Below, piece by piece: positions 55,746-63,505 of a stretch of DNA of 64,000 nt. Source of the stretch: SAR86 cluster bacterium SAR86B (GTDB lineage: Bacteria > Pseudomonadota > Gammaproteobacteria > Magnimaribacterales > D2472); assembly GCA_905181955.1 (NCBI GenBank), contig CAJJAC010000007.1, positions 62,001-126,000 on the forward strand. Direction: 5' to 3'. The notes beneath the pieces are model-generated. The model searched no databases. It was given only the letters and a program-made list of their open reading frames with translations, and was not told the DNA's origin. Position 1 is the first letter of the stretch, and each line of letters opens with the position of its first letter. The position numbers were made by a program, and so were the translations under genes.

Positions 55746-57133
55746 ACCCTCTAAAGAAAATTAAACATATACATTTTGTTGGCATTGGAGGCTCAGGGAT
55801 GATTGGTATTGCCTATTTACTTTTAAGAAAAGGCTATAAAGTAAGTGGATCAGATATAAACAAATCAAAACCTCTTAGTGATCTAAGAAAAATAGGGGCA
55901 AAAGTTTCTTATACGCATAACGAAAAAAACCTTGGAAAAGCTGATTTAGTAGTAATGTCATCTGCAATTAAGACCTCTAATCCAGAATATAGAAGCGCAA
56001 AAAGAAAAGGTATTACTATCATTCCAAGAGCCCAAATGTTGGGAAGTTTAATGAGAGGTTATGAGAGCATAGCTATAGCAGGAAGTCATGGAAAGACAAC
56101 TACAACCAGCATGATTGCAAATATATTTAGTGAAGCTCTATTGAGTCCTACATATATTGTAGGTGGAAAAGTTTTAGGAATAGGTAAAAATTCAGAACTA
56201 GGAAGTGGAAATTATCTAATAGCTGAAGCAGATGAAAGCGATGGTTCTTTTTTACATCTTCAGCCAGATGTTGGAGTATTTACAAACATCGATAATGATC
56301 ATCTAAGTTATTACGATAACGATATGGATAAATTGTTAAATTCTTTCCAGATGTTTGCAGAAAATATTCCTTTTTATGGCGCACTAATTATCAATGGAGA
56401 TGATAAAAATGTAAGAAAAGTTGCAAAGAGAATTTCAAGAAGACAAATTTCGTTTGGATTTTTTGCAGCAAGTGATTATCAGATATCTAATGCTACTTAT
56501 AAAAATAATTACCAAAGTTTTAATTTAGCTGACCATATTGAGAAAAAGAATTACCTATTTAGTTTGCCAATGCCTGGAAAACATAATTTGTACAATGCTG
56601 CGGCAGCTATTGCTGCAAGTATCGAAGAAGGCATTCCAATAAAATCTATACAACAAGGCCTTAAGAATTTTAAAGGTGTCTCAAGAAGATTTGAAAAACA
56701 CGAAATAAAGATTAATAAAAAGAAAATAATTTTAATAGATGATTATGGGCATCATCCAGAAGAAATAAGATCAACAATTAATGCAATTCAACAAGCATTT
56801 CCAAAGAAAAAGATTTGTATGATATTTCAGCCACATAGATATACAAGAACCGCTCAACTTTATAATGATTTTATTGATGTTTTATCTATGCCAGATTCAC
56901 TTTTATTATTTAATATTTATCCAGCAAGCGAGGTCCCTATAAAAGGGATATCCTCAAAAACGCTTCTAGAAAGTATTAAGCAAAAAGGAAAACTTAATGC
57001 GAGCCTTACCTCTGATAAATCAATATTAAATGATATTAAAAACTCATCTGCTGATTTTGATATTCTGGTTACCCAAGGAGCTGGCAGTATTTCATCTATT
57101 TGTGAAGCAATACAGAAGAAATGGCAGAAATAA
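55742..57133 (+). CDS. murC: UDP-MurNAc--L-alanine ligase MurC
   Basis: MurC adds the first L-Ala to UDP-MurNAc. The 463-residue protein has GIGGSGMIGIAYLL, the P-loop AGSHGKTTTTSM, EADESDGSFL, TNIDNDHLSYY, and the C-terminal DDYGHHPEEIRSTI with FQPHRYTRT. Everything expected is present, in contrast to the altered MurD. It overlaps ddl by 13 nt. Confidence 0.96.
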   Translation: MNPLKKIKHIHFVGIGGSGMIGIAYLLLRKGYKVSGSDINKSKPLSDLRKIGAKVSYTHNEKNLGKADLVVMSSAIKTSNPEYRSAKRKGITIIPRAQMLGSLMRGYESIAIAGSHGKTTTTSMIANIFSEALLSPTYIVGGKVLGIGKNSELGSGNYLIAEADESDGSFLHLQPDVGVFTNIDNDHLSYYDNDMDKLLNSFQMFAENIPFYGALIINGDDKNVRKVAKRISRRQISFGFFAASDYQISNATYKNNYQSFNLADHIEKKNYLFSLPMPGKHNLYNAAAAIAASIEEGIPIKSIQQGLKNFKGVSRRFEKHEIKINKKKIILIDDYGHHPEEIRSTINAIQQAFPKKKICMIFQPHRYTRTAQLYNDFIDVLSMPDSLLLFNIYPASEVPIKGISSKTLLESIKQKGKLNASLTSDKSILNDIKNSSADFDILVTQGAGSISSICEAIQKKWQK

Positions 57134-58047
57134 AAAAAATTATAGTTCTTTATGGAGGAGCATCTTCAGAAAGAGAGGTCTCTCTTAATAGTGGAGAAGG
57201 AATATATAAAGCTCTCTTAGATTTAGGTTACTCAGTTAGCTTAAAAGACTTCAATGATGTTGATAAATTAGAATATTTGAAAGAGTTTGATTTAGTTTTT
57301 ATAGCTCTTCATGGGTTTGAAGGCGAATCAGGCGACTTGCAAAAAAGTCTAGACAGTCTTGGTATTTTATATACAGGTTCAAACTACTTAGCATGCAAAA
57401 ATACATGGAATAAAACTAATTTTAAAAATATTTTAAAATCTGTACCCATTTCTACCCCCAGAGGATTTTCTGTAGAAAACATTCATTTTGACATGCAATC
57501 TCCTTTTGATATTTTTAATACAAAGCATGATTCAGATATTAAAAAATTATTCTTAAAACCAGAAGAGGATGGCTCAAGTATAGATATTTTTGAAATTAAT
57601 TCTGATACGGATCTTGTAAATTCTATTAAAAATGCACAAATTCCAAATAGAGCTTTTATTTTTGAAGAATCTATTAAACATAGAGAATATACAGTCTCTA
57701 TTATCAATGGTAAGTGCCTTCCAATAATTGAAATTAAGACTAGTAATAGTTTTTATGACTATGATGCAAAATATATTTCAGATAATACTCAATTGCTCGA
57801 GGTAGAGCTTGATCAATCAACTAAAAAAGAAATTAATAATTTATCTTTACAAGCTTTTAATAAATTGGGCTGCTCAAATTGGGGGAGAGTAGATATTCTT
57901 GAGGATGCAATTGGAAATTTTTATGTTTTGGAAATTAATACTGTTCCTGGTATGACTTCTCATAGTTGTGTGCCCAGATCTGCTGAATTAGCTGGCATTT
58001 CTTATAAAGAGCTAGTTCAATTAATAATTAAAGATGTTCAGATTTAA
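57121..58047 (+). CDS. ddl: D-alanine--D-alanine ligase
   Basis: Ddl joins two D-Ala for MurF. The 308-residue ATP-grasp protein shows LYGGASSEREVSLNSG, ALHGFEGESGDLQ, a KPEEDGSS ATP-binding strand and the C-terminal EINTVPGMTSHSCVP. Some motif residues depart from consensus: HGFEGESG for HGxxGEDG, and Asp after GSSI where Gly is usual. These are substitutions around an intact fold. It lies between murC and ftsQ as in the ddlB position and overlaps ftsQ by 14 nt. Confidence 0.93.
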   Translation: MAEIKKIIVLYGGASSEREVSLNSGEGIYKALLDLGYSVSLKDFNDVDKLEYLKEFDLVFIALHGFEGESGDLQKSLDSLGILYTGSNYLACKNTWNKTNFKNILKSVPISTPRGFSVENIHFDMQSPFDIFNTKHDSDIKKLFLKPEEDGSSIDIFEINSDTDLVNSIKNAQIPNRAFIFEESIKHREYTVSIINGKCLPIIEIKTSNSFYDYDAKYISDNTQLLEVELDQSTKKEINNLSLQAFNKLGCSNWGRVDILEDAIGNFYVLEINTVPGMTSHSCVPRSAELAGISYKELVQLIIKDVQI

Positions 58048-58663
58048 ATTCCTATTTTTAGTAACTTTTTTAATAATTTTGACCTCCTGTAGTAAATCTA
58101 AAAATATTGAGATAATTTTTGAAGATAACTTTATGTATAAAGCTCAAAAAGAATTAATATTTGAATTAAAGCTTGTAAATACGAAGAAAGATATAAAAAA
58201 TATTTTACTAAATCAAGACTGGATTGAGGATTTTAAAATTAATTTTAGAATCAACGGAAATGTAAGAATAATTATTAATACCAAGATACCAATTTTTATC
58301 TGGAATGAAAAATATTATATTGATAACAATATGGAGACATTTAATTTTGATAAAACAAATAATCAGTTAATAAAAGTTTTTTGTCCGAGTAATCAGCTAA
58401 ATGACGCAATGAATCTAATTGATTTTATTAATACTAAAATTAAATCAGAGCAAAATAAATTTACAAAACTTGATTTTAAATATTCATCTGGATGGATACT
58501 AGTTTCTAAAAATAATACAGAAATAAAATTTGGAAAAGTTATATCAAAAGATAGGTTAAATTCTTTTAAACAAAGCTTAAATTATGTATACGAAAGTAAC
58601 TCCATACCTAGTATGATAGATCTAAGATACAAGGATGGGGTAGCATTAAATTATGGCAAATAA
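58034..58663 (+). CDS. ftsQ: FtsQ-like division protein with a lipoprotein-type N-terminus
   Basis: FtsQ anchors the FtsQLB complex with a periplasmic POTRA domain. Position between ddl and ftsA, a basic start and one hydrophobic segment, a POTRA-like region (NILLNQDWIEDFKINFRIN; IPIFIWNEKYYIDNN) and the C-terminal IDLRYKDGVALNYG support the call. The protein is short (209 residues) and divergent. The hydrophobic segment ends ILTSC (Cys19) followed by SKSKN, a canonical lipobox, so the protein may be lipidated rather than held by a membrane helix. Confidence 0.8.
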   Translation: MFRFKFLFLVTFLIILTSCSKSKNIEIIFEDNFMYKAQKELIFELKLVNTKKDIKNILLNQDWIEDFKINFRINGNVRIIINTKIPIFIWNEKYYIDNNMETFNFDKTNNQLIKVFCPSNQLNDAMNLIDFINTKIKSEQNKFTKLDFKYSSGWILVSKNNTEIKFGKVISKDRLNSFKQSLNYVYESNSIPSMIDLRYKDGVALNYGK

Positions 58664-59882
58664 TTCTTCAAAAGATTCAGATATTGTTGTTGGTTTGGAT
58701 ATTGGAACTTCCAAAATAGTTTGTATTGTTGGTCAGTATGATGCTCAGGATAATCTTGAAATTATTGCTCTAGGATCATATCCGTCTAGTGGCCTTAAAA
58801 AAGGAGTAGTTGTAAATATAGATGTAACAACTGATGCAATTCAAAAAGCAGTGGAACAAGCTCAATCCATGATCGAAGAGAAAATTAAATCAGTATTTGT
58901 CGGAATCGCTGGAAATCATATTAGAAGCTTTAATTCTCAAGGTATAGAGGCGATAAAGGATAAAGAAGTGTCATCTTCTGATATAGAAAGAGTTATTGAA
59001 TCAGCTCAAGCTATAGCCATACCATCAGACCAAAAAGTTCTTCATGTTATACCTCAAGAGTTTGTTATAGATGATCAAGATTGCATAAAAGACCCATTGG
59101 GAATGTCTGGTGTAAGGCTTGAAGCTAGAGTTCATTTAGTCACCTGTTCTAATAATGCAGTCATGAATATTGAAAAATGTGTAAAAAATTGTGGTCTTAA
59201 GGTGGAAGGGTATGTTCTTGAGCAGTTAGCAAGCTCTCACTCAATATTATCTGATGATGAAAAGGACTTAGGGGTATGTTTAGTTGATATTGGAGGAGGA
59301 ACTACTGATATTGCAATCTTTCAAGCAGGCTCAATTGGTTTTACAGGAAATATACCTATCGCTGGAGATATGGTAACTAATGATATCGCTGTTGCATTAA
59401 GAACTCCTACTCCTGAAGCGGAGGATATAAAACAAAGACAAGGATGCGCAGTTCCAGAATTTACCAATGATGATGAAGTTATAGAAGTTAGAGGGGTAGG
59501 CGGAAGACCTCCCACGGAGCTCGCAAGAAGAACTTTAGCAGGCTTTATAGAGCCAAGATATATTGAGCTATGTCAGCTAGTTAAAGCAGAGATAAGCAGA
59601 AATGGTTTCGAAGATAAAATTCCTGCTGGAATTGTCCTTACTGGCGGAACATCAAAAATGGAAGGTGTTGTTGAGCTTGCAGAATCAATTTTTCAAACAA
59701 GCGTAAGACTTGGTGTGCCTTCTAAATTTCAAGGAATGGAAAATATTCTTCAAAACCCTATATATGCAACCTCAATTGGCCTAGTTTCTCACGGGCATCT
59801 TCAAAAGAAAGAGAATTATATTCTAGAAAATAACCAAAGCCTTATTTCTAAGTTTTTAAATTGGGCTAAAGGTGAGTATTGA
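58653..59882 (+). CDS. ftsA: Cell division actin homologue FtsA
   Basis: FtsA tethers FtsZ to the membrane and recruits the divisome. The 409 residues include VVGLDIGTSKIVCIVG, the SHS2/1C domain, CLVDIGGGTTDIAIF, IVLTGGTSKMEGV and a C-terminal amphipathic helix (SLISKFLNWAKGEY) as membrane anchor. It overlaps ftsQ by 11 nt. The gene after it is rpsF across a 78-bp gap; ftsZ, its normal neighbour, lies 14 kb upstream. Confidence 0.96.
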   Translation: MANNSSKDSDIVVGLDIGTSKIVCIVGQYDAQDNLEIIALGSYPSSGLKKGVVVNIDVTTDAIQKAVEQAQSMIEEKIKSVFVGIAGNHIRSFNSQGIEAIKDKEVSSSDIERVIESAQAIAIPSDQKVLHVIPQEFVIDDQDCIKDPLGMSGVRLEARVHLVTCSNNAVMNIEKCVKNCGLKVEGYVLEQLASSHSILSDDEKDLGVCLVDIGGGTTDIAIFQAGSIGFTGNIPIAGDMVTNDIAVALRTPTPEAEDIKQRQGCAVPEFTNDDEVIEVRGVGGRPPTELARRTLAGFIEPRYIELCQLVKAEISRNGFEDKIPAGIVLTGGTSKMEGVVELAESIFQTSVRLGVPSKFQGMENILQNPIYATSIGLVSHGHLQKKENYILENNQSLISKFLNWAKGEY

Positions 59883-59914
59883 TTGTAAAATTTTTTTACA
59901 TTAGAATGCATCTT

Positions 59915-59955
59915 CCTTGGTTTTCTTAAATAAGAGAAAATCTTTAACCAAAAGG
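59915..59955 (+). promoter_or_regulatory. Leader hairpin sequestering the rpsF ribosome-binding site
   Basis: CCTTGGTT (59915-59922) pairs with AACCAA-AA-GG (59946-59955, two bulged A). Inside it TTTTCT (59921-59926) can alternatively pair with AGAAAA (59935-59940). The 3' strand contains the AAAAGG ribosome-binding site of rpsF. Such a structure suits translational control, as known for S6:S18 autoregulation, although I do not see the published CCG-bulge motif. Confidence 0.45.
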
Positions 59956-59960
59956 TAAAT

Positions 59961-60401
59961 ATGAATAATTACGAAACAATATTAATAATTAATCCCAATC
60001 TTTCTTCTAAGATGGAAGAATTTCAAAAGAAATTCGCAAAGCTTTTATCAGATAACTCGTTTGAAGTTAAAAAGGTAGAGGATATTGGTAGAAAGCAGCT
60101 TGCTTATTCTATTAACAACCATCATAAAGGTCACTACTTGCTCTATCGCATGCAGGGTAATCCTCAGAATATTGCTGAGATAGAAACTAAAATAAAATAT
60201 GACGAAGCTATTATTAGACATTTAATATTGGCTGTTAAAGATCTATCTAGCGAAGACTCTGTTCTTTTAACAGAAGCTCTAGAAAATAAGAATAAGAGAG
60301 CTGAAGTCGTAGATGAAGCTCCTGCTAAAGAAGTTAAAAAAGTAGCTCCTAAAAAAGAAGAAGCTCCAACTGAAGAATCTAACAAAGAAGAGGGTGCATA
60401 A
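59961..60401 (+). CDS. rpsF: 30S ribosomal protein S6
   Basis: S6 binds the 30S platform as a heterodimer with S18. The 146-residue product has the ferredoxin-like core (MNNYETILIINPNLSS; GRKQLAYSINNHHKGHYLLYRMQGNP; DEAIIRHLIL) and a charged Ala/Lys/Glu-rich C-terminal extension of about 45 residues. It is followed without a gap by rpsR. A stem-loop covers its ribosome-binding site. Confidence 0.95.
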   Translation: MNNYETILIINPNLSSKMEEFQKKFAKLLSDNSFEVKKVEDIGRKQLAYSINNHHKGHYLLYRMQGNPQNIAEIETKIKYDEAIIRHLILAVKDLSSEDSVLLTEALENKNKRAEVVDEAPAKEVKKVAPKKEEAPTEESNKEEGA

Positions 60402-60596
60402 ATGAAAAAATTTCAATTACCAAATAATTTTGATTATAAAAATACAGATGTCCTGAGACAATTTATTACTGAAACTGGAAAAATTGTTCCAGCTAGAGTT
60501 ACTGGTATTTCAGCATCAAATCAAAGAAAAGTTACTAAATCCATAAAGATTGCAAGGTTCTTAGCCTTACTTCCTTACACTGACATGCATAAATAA
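60402..60596 (+). CDS. rpsR: 30S ribosomal protein S18
   Basis: S18 partners S6 on the 30S platform. The 64 residues match the S18 core: [26 protein letters not shown] and [19 protein letters not shown]. The basic, Cys-containing N-terminal stretch of E. coli S18 is absent, making it about 11 residues shorter. The ATG follows the rpsF stop directly, with GAAGAGGG upstream as ribosome-binding site, so the short N-terminus is not a start-choice artefact. Confidence 0.93.
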   Translation: MKKFQLPNNFDYKNTDVLRQFITETGKIVPARVTGISASNQRKVTKSIKIARFLALLPYTDMHK

Positions 60597-60598
60597 AA

Positions 60599-61045
60599 AT
60601 GAAAATTATACTATTAGATAGAATACAAAGATTGGGTGAAATTGGAGACATAGTTGATGTTAAGTCTGGTTATGCACGAAATTTTCTTATCCCTCAAAAA
60701 AAGGCTGCATTTGCAAGTGATAAAAATATAGCAGAAGTTGAATCTAGGAAAGGTGAATTAGCCGCAGCATCAGCAGATGCTCTAGCTCAAGCTCAAGGAA
60801 GAGCTGAGGCTATGGAAGGGGCTTCATGTGAAATTAAGGTTCCTATAACTGAAGAAGGTTCTTTATATGGCTCAGTTGGCACTAGAGAAATTGCAGATGC
60901 TTTTGTTGCAACAGAAATAAATATTGATAAAAGTGAAGTTCAATTACCTGATGGCCCTATCAAAGAACAAGGCGATCATAATGTATTTATAGCTCTTCAC
61001 CCTGAAGTTTCAGTTGAAGTTTTAGTTAAAGTATTGCCAGAGTAG
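60599..61045 (+). CDS. rplI: 50S ribosomal protein L9
   Basis: L9 is a two-domain protein joined by a long helix at the base of the L1 stalk. The 148 residues show the N-terminal RNA-binding domain with GDIVDVKSGYARNFLIPQKKA, the connecting helix (Ala/Glu-rich) and the C-terminal domain GSLYGSVGTREIADA. It begins 2 nt after rpsR. Confidence 0.96.
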   Translation: MKIILLDRIQRLGEIGDIVDVKSGYARNFLIPQKKAAFASDKNIAEVESRKGELAAASADALAQAQGRAEAMEGASCEIKVPITEEGSLYGSVGTREIADAFVATEINIDKSEVQLPDGPIKEQGDHNVFIALHPEVSVEVLVKVLPE

Positions 61046-61058
61046 TTGTGTATTTTAA

Positions 61059-61080
61059 AATATGATGTAAAGATCATATT
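61059..61080 (+). other. Hairpin immediately upstream of dnaB
   Basis: AATATGAT and ATCATATT form a perfect 8-bp stem around GTAAAG. The stem ends two bases before the dnaB ATG, occupying the place where a ribosome-binding site should be; no Shine-Dalgarno is visible. It may be a translational control element, an inverted-repeat operator, or chance in AT-rich DNA. Confidence 0.4.
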
Positions 61081-61082
61081 CC

Positions 61083-62456
61083 ATGTCTGAATTAACGCAA
61101 AATATTAACGAGCAAGCCAGAGAAGCAGAAAGAGCTGTATTAGGCGGTTTAATGCTCGAAACGGAAAGATTTGATACCGTTACTCCTATAATTAATCACC
61201 AAGACTTTCAAGGAAAAGATCATCAGCTTATCTACGAATCAATGTTTGAATTGATTGAAGAGAATAAGCCTTTAGATCCCATAACAGTCTCAGAAAAATT
61301 AGATAACAAAAATCTCCTTAATAAAGTTGGTGGAAAAAACTATTTAATTGAATTAGCTACCAGCACTCCAACTGCTGCCAATATAGAAGCATACGCAGAG
61401 ATAATAAGGCAAAGATCAATTACTAGACAGTTGATGAAAACAAATTCAGAAATTGCAGAGTTAATTAATAATCCCCAAGGCCAGGATGGAGCAAGCCTTC
61501 TTAATGAAGCTGAAAGAAAGATATTCGCCTTAAATGAGCAAGCCAGTCTATCTGATAGTGCAATGCAATCAATGCAGGAATTGATTCCAGCAACAATGGA
61601 TAGATTACACAAGCTATCTAAAATGGGTAAAGGCAATATTATTGGAAACTCTACCGGCTTTAAGGATTTAGATACAAAGCTTCAAGGTGTTCAGAACGGG
61701 GATTTAATAGTAGTAGCTGGAAGACCTAGTATGGGCAAGACAGCATTTGCTATGAATCTAGCTGAAAATATTCTTTTAAACGATGATAATGATGGAGCTA
61801 TTTTAATATTTAGTTTAGAAATGCCAGGTGAATCCTTAACCACAAGGCTGCTTTCAGGAATGTGTAAAATTGATCAACAAAAAGTTCGATCTGGAATGTT
61901 AAAAGATAATGAATTGAAATTAATCTTTGAAGAAGGCGAAAAACTTAAAAATAAACCTTTATATATTGATGATAGTTCAACGCTATCACCAATGGAGCTC
62001 TTAGCTAAATCTAGGCGCTTACATAGATCAGAAGAGAACGGGTTATCTCTTATAGTAGTTGACTATCTGCAACTTATGCAGATACCTGGATCTACTGAAA
62101 ATAGGGTCAACCAAATTTCTGAGATTTCAAGGTCGCTAAAATCGCTTGCAAGAGAACTAAATGTTCCTGTTATAGCTTTGTCTCAGTTAAATAGGGGCGT
62201 AGATTCAAGACCTAATAGAAGGCCTATTATGTCTGATTTAAGAGATTCAGGTGCAATTGAGCAGGACGCTGATGTAATTTTATTTCTTTACAGAGATGAG
62301 GTGTATAACGAAGATTCTGATCAAGGTAATAAAGCAGAAGTCATTATCGGCAAGCAAAGAAATGGCCCAATAGGCACTTGCTATCTAACCTTCTTAAAAG
62401 AATACACAAGATTTGAAAACTTCTCAAATGATGGATTTTACGATTCATTTGAATGA
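61083..62456 (+). CDS. dnaB: Replicative DNA helicase DnaB
   Basis: DnaB is the ring helicase at the replication fork. The 457-residue protein has the N-terminal helical domain (EAERAVLGGLMLE), a linker that binds the loader or primase, and a RecA-like domain with Walker A GRPSMGKT, Walker B VVDYLQLM and SDLRDSGAIEQDADVILFLYR. It follows rplI by 37 nt, the usual rplI-dnaB-alr order, and overlaps alr by 4 nt. Confidence 0.97.
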   Translation: MSELTQNINEQAREAERAVLGGLMLETERFDTVTPIINHQDFQGKDHQLIYESMFELIEENKPLDPITVSEKLDNKNLLNKVGGKNYLIELATSTPTAANIEAYAEIIRQRSITRQLMKTNSEIAELINNPQGQDGASLLNEAERKIFALNEQASLSDSAMQSMQELIPATMDRLHKLSKMGKGNIIGNSTGFKDLDTKLQGVQNGDLIVVAGRPSMGKTAFAMNLAENILLNDDNDGAILIFSLEMPGESLTTRLLSGMCKIDQQKVRSGMLKDNELKLIFEEGEKLKNKPLYIDDSSTLSPMELLAKSRRLHRSEENGLSLIVVDYLQLMQIPGSTENRVNQISEISRSLKSLARELNVPVIALSQLNRGVDSRPNRRPIMSDLRDSGAIEQDADVILFLYRDEVYNEDSDQGNKAEVIIGKQRNGPIGTCYLTFLKEYTRFENFSNDGFYDSFE

Positions 62457-63505
62457 AGGAGCCGTCAGCAGAAATCATAATTGATATCGATGTTATTAGA
62501 AATAACATCATTTACCTAAAATCTCTTATTAGCCCAAAAACTAAATTTATGGCTATATTAAAAGCTAATGCTTATGGTCATGGTCTTAATAAAATTGCTA
62601 AAAATATTGATGATATTGTGGATGGCTATGGACTTGTACGAATTGAAGAAGCGGTAAGTGTCAGAAAATTTACACAAAAAAAAATACTCTTAATGCAAGG
62701 GTTATATAACAAAGAGGACGCAAGATTAGCTGCTGATAAAAATTTTGACTCTGTTATTCACAATAAAGATCAATTATTTATTTTAGATAATGTAAATATT
62801 CATGCATGGATAAAAGTTAATACTGGAATGAACCGACTTGGTTTCTCACCTGAAGATTTTTTAACCCTTTATAAAAGTAGACTAACTCAAAAAGAATTTA
62901 CACTGATGTCACATCTGGCTTGTTCAGACAATCCTGCAGATGATTTGAATACCAAGCAATTTAATTCATTTAATGATATTTCAAAATCTTTAAAAGAAAC
63001 TACACCAAAAAGCATTGGTAATACTGGATGTATCTTAAATTTTCCACAAAAAACCTTTGATTGGGTTCGATCAGGCATAGGTTTGTATGGAGGATTCGTT
63101 GGAAATGATACTTTAGAGCCTGCAATGACATTTAAATCTCAGATTATTGAGATAAAAAAGATAAAAAAAGGCGATAGAGTTGGCTATAACGGAAGAGTGA
63201 TAGCATCTAATAACATGGATATAGCAATTGTATATGCAGGTTATGCTGATGGCTTACCTCAAGCAACACTTGATAATACGAAAGTATCTATAAATAATTT
63301 TTCAGCAAATATTTTTGGTCAAATAAGTATGGATTTAGTTTCGATAGATATTACAAATATTCCAAATTGTAATATTGGTGATTGGTGTATTTTTTGGAAT
63401 AAAAATAACTCTCTTAAAAGTCTAGCAATAGAAAATAATTTGATTTCATATGAACTTATGACTAGGATAACTCCAAGAGTAAAAGTTATTTATATAAATT
63501 CATGA
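62453..63505 (+). CDS. alr: Alanine racemase
   Basis: Alr supplies D-Ala for Ddl and MurF. The 350-residue PLP enzyme has the cofactor Lys37 in LKANAYGHG, GMNRLGFSPEDF, the VRSGIGLYGG block, a VGYNGRVIAS segment with the second catalytic Tyr and GQISMDLVSIDIT. All catalytic residues appear present. It starts inside the dnaB stop and ends overlapping the next gene by ATGA. Confidence 0.95.
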   Translation: MKEPSAEIIIDIDVIRNNIIYLKSLISPKTKFMAILKANAYGHGLNKIAKNIDDIVDGYGLVRIEEAVSVRKFTQKKILLMQGLYNKEDARLAADKNFDSVIHNKDQLFILDNVNIHAWIKVNTGMNRLGFSPEDFLTLYKSRLTQKEFTLMSHLACSDNPADDLNTKQFNSFNDISKSLKETTPKSIGNTGCILNFPQKTFDWVRSGIGLYGGFVGNDTLEPAMTFKSQIIEIKKIKKGDRVGYNGRVIASNNMDIAIVYAGYADGLPQATLDNTKVSINNFSANIFGQISMDLVSIDITNIPNCNIGDWCIFWNKNNSLKSLAIENNLISYELMTRITPRVKVIYINS

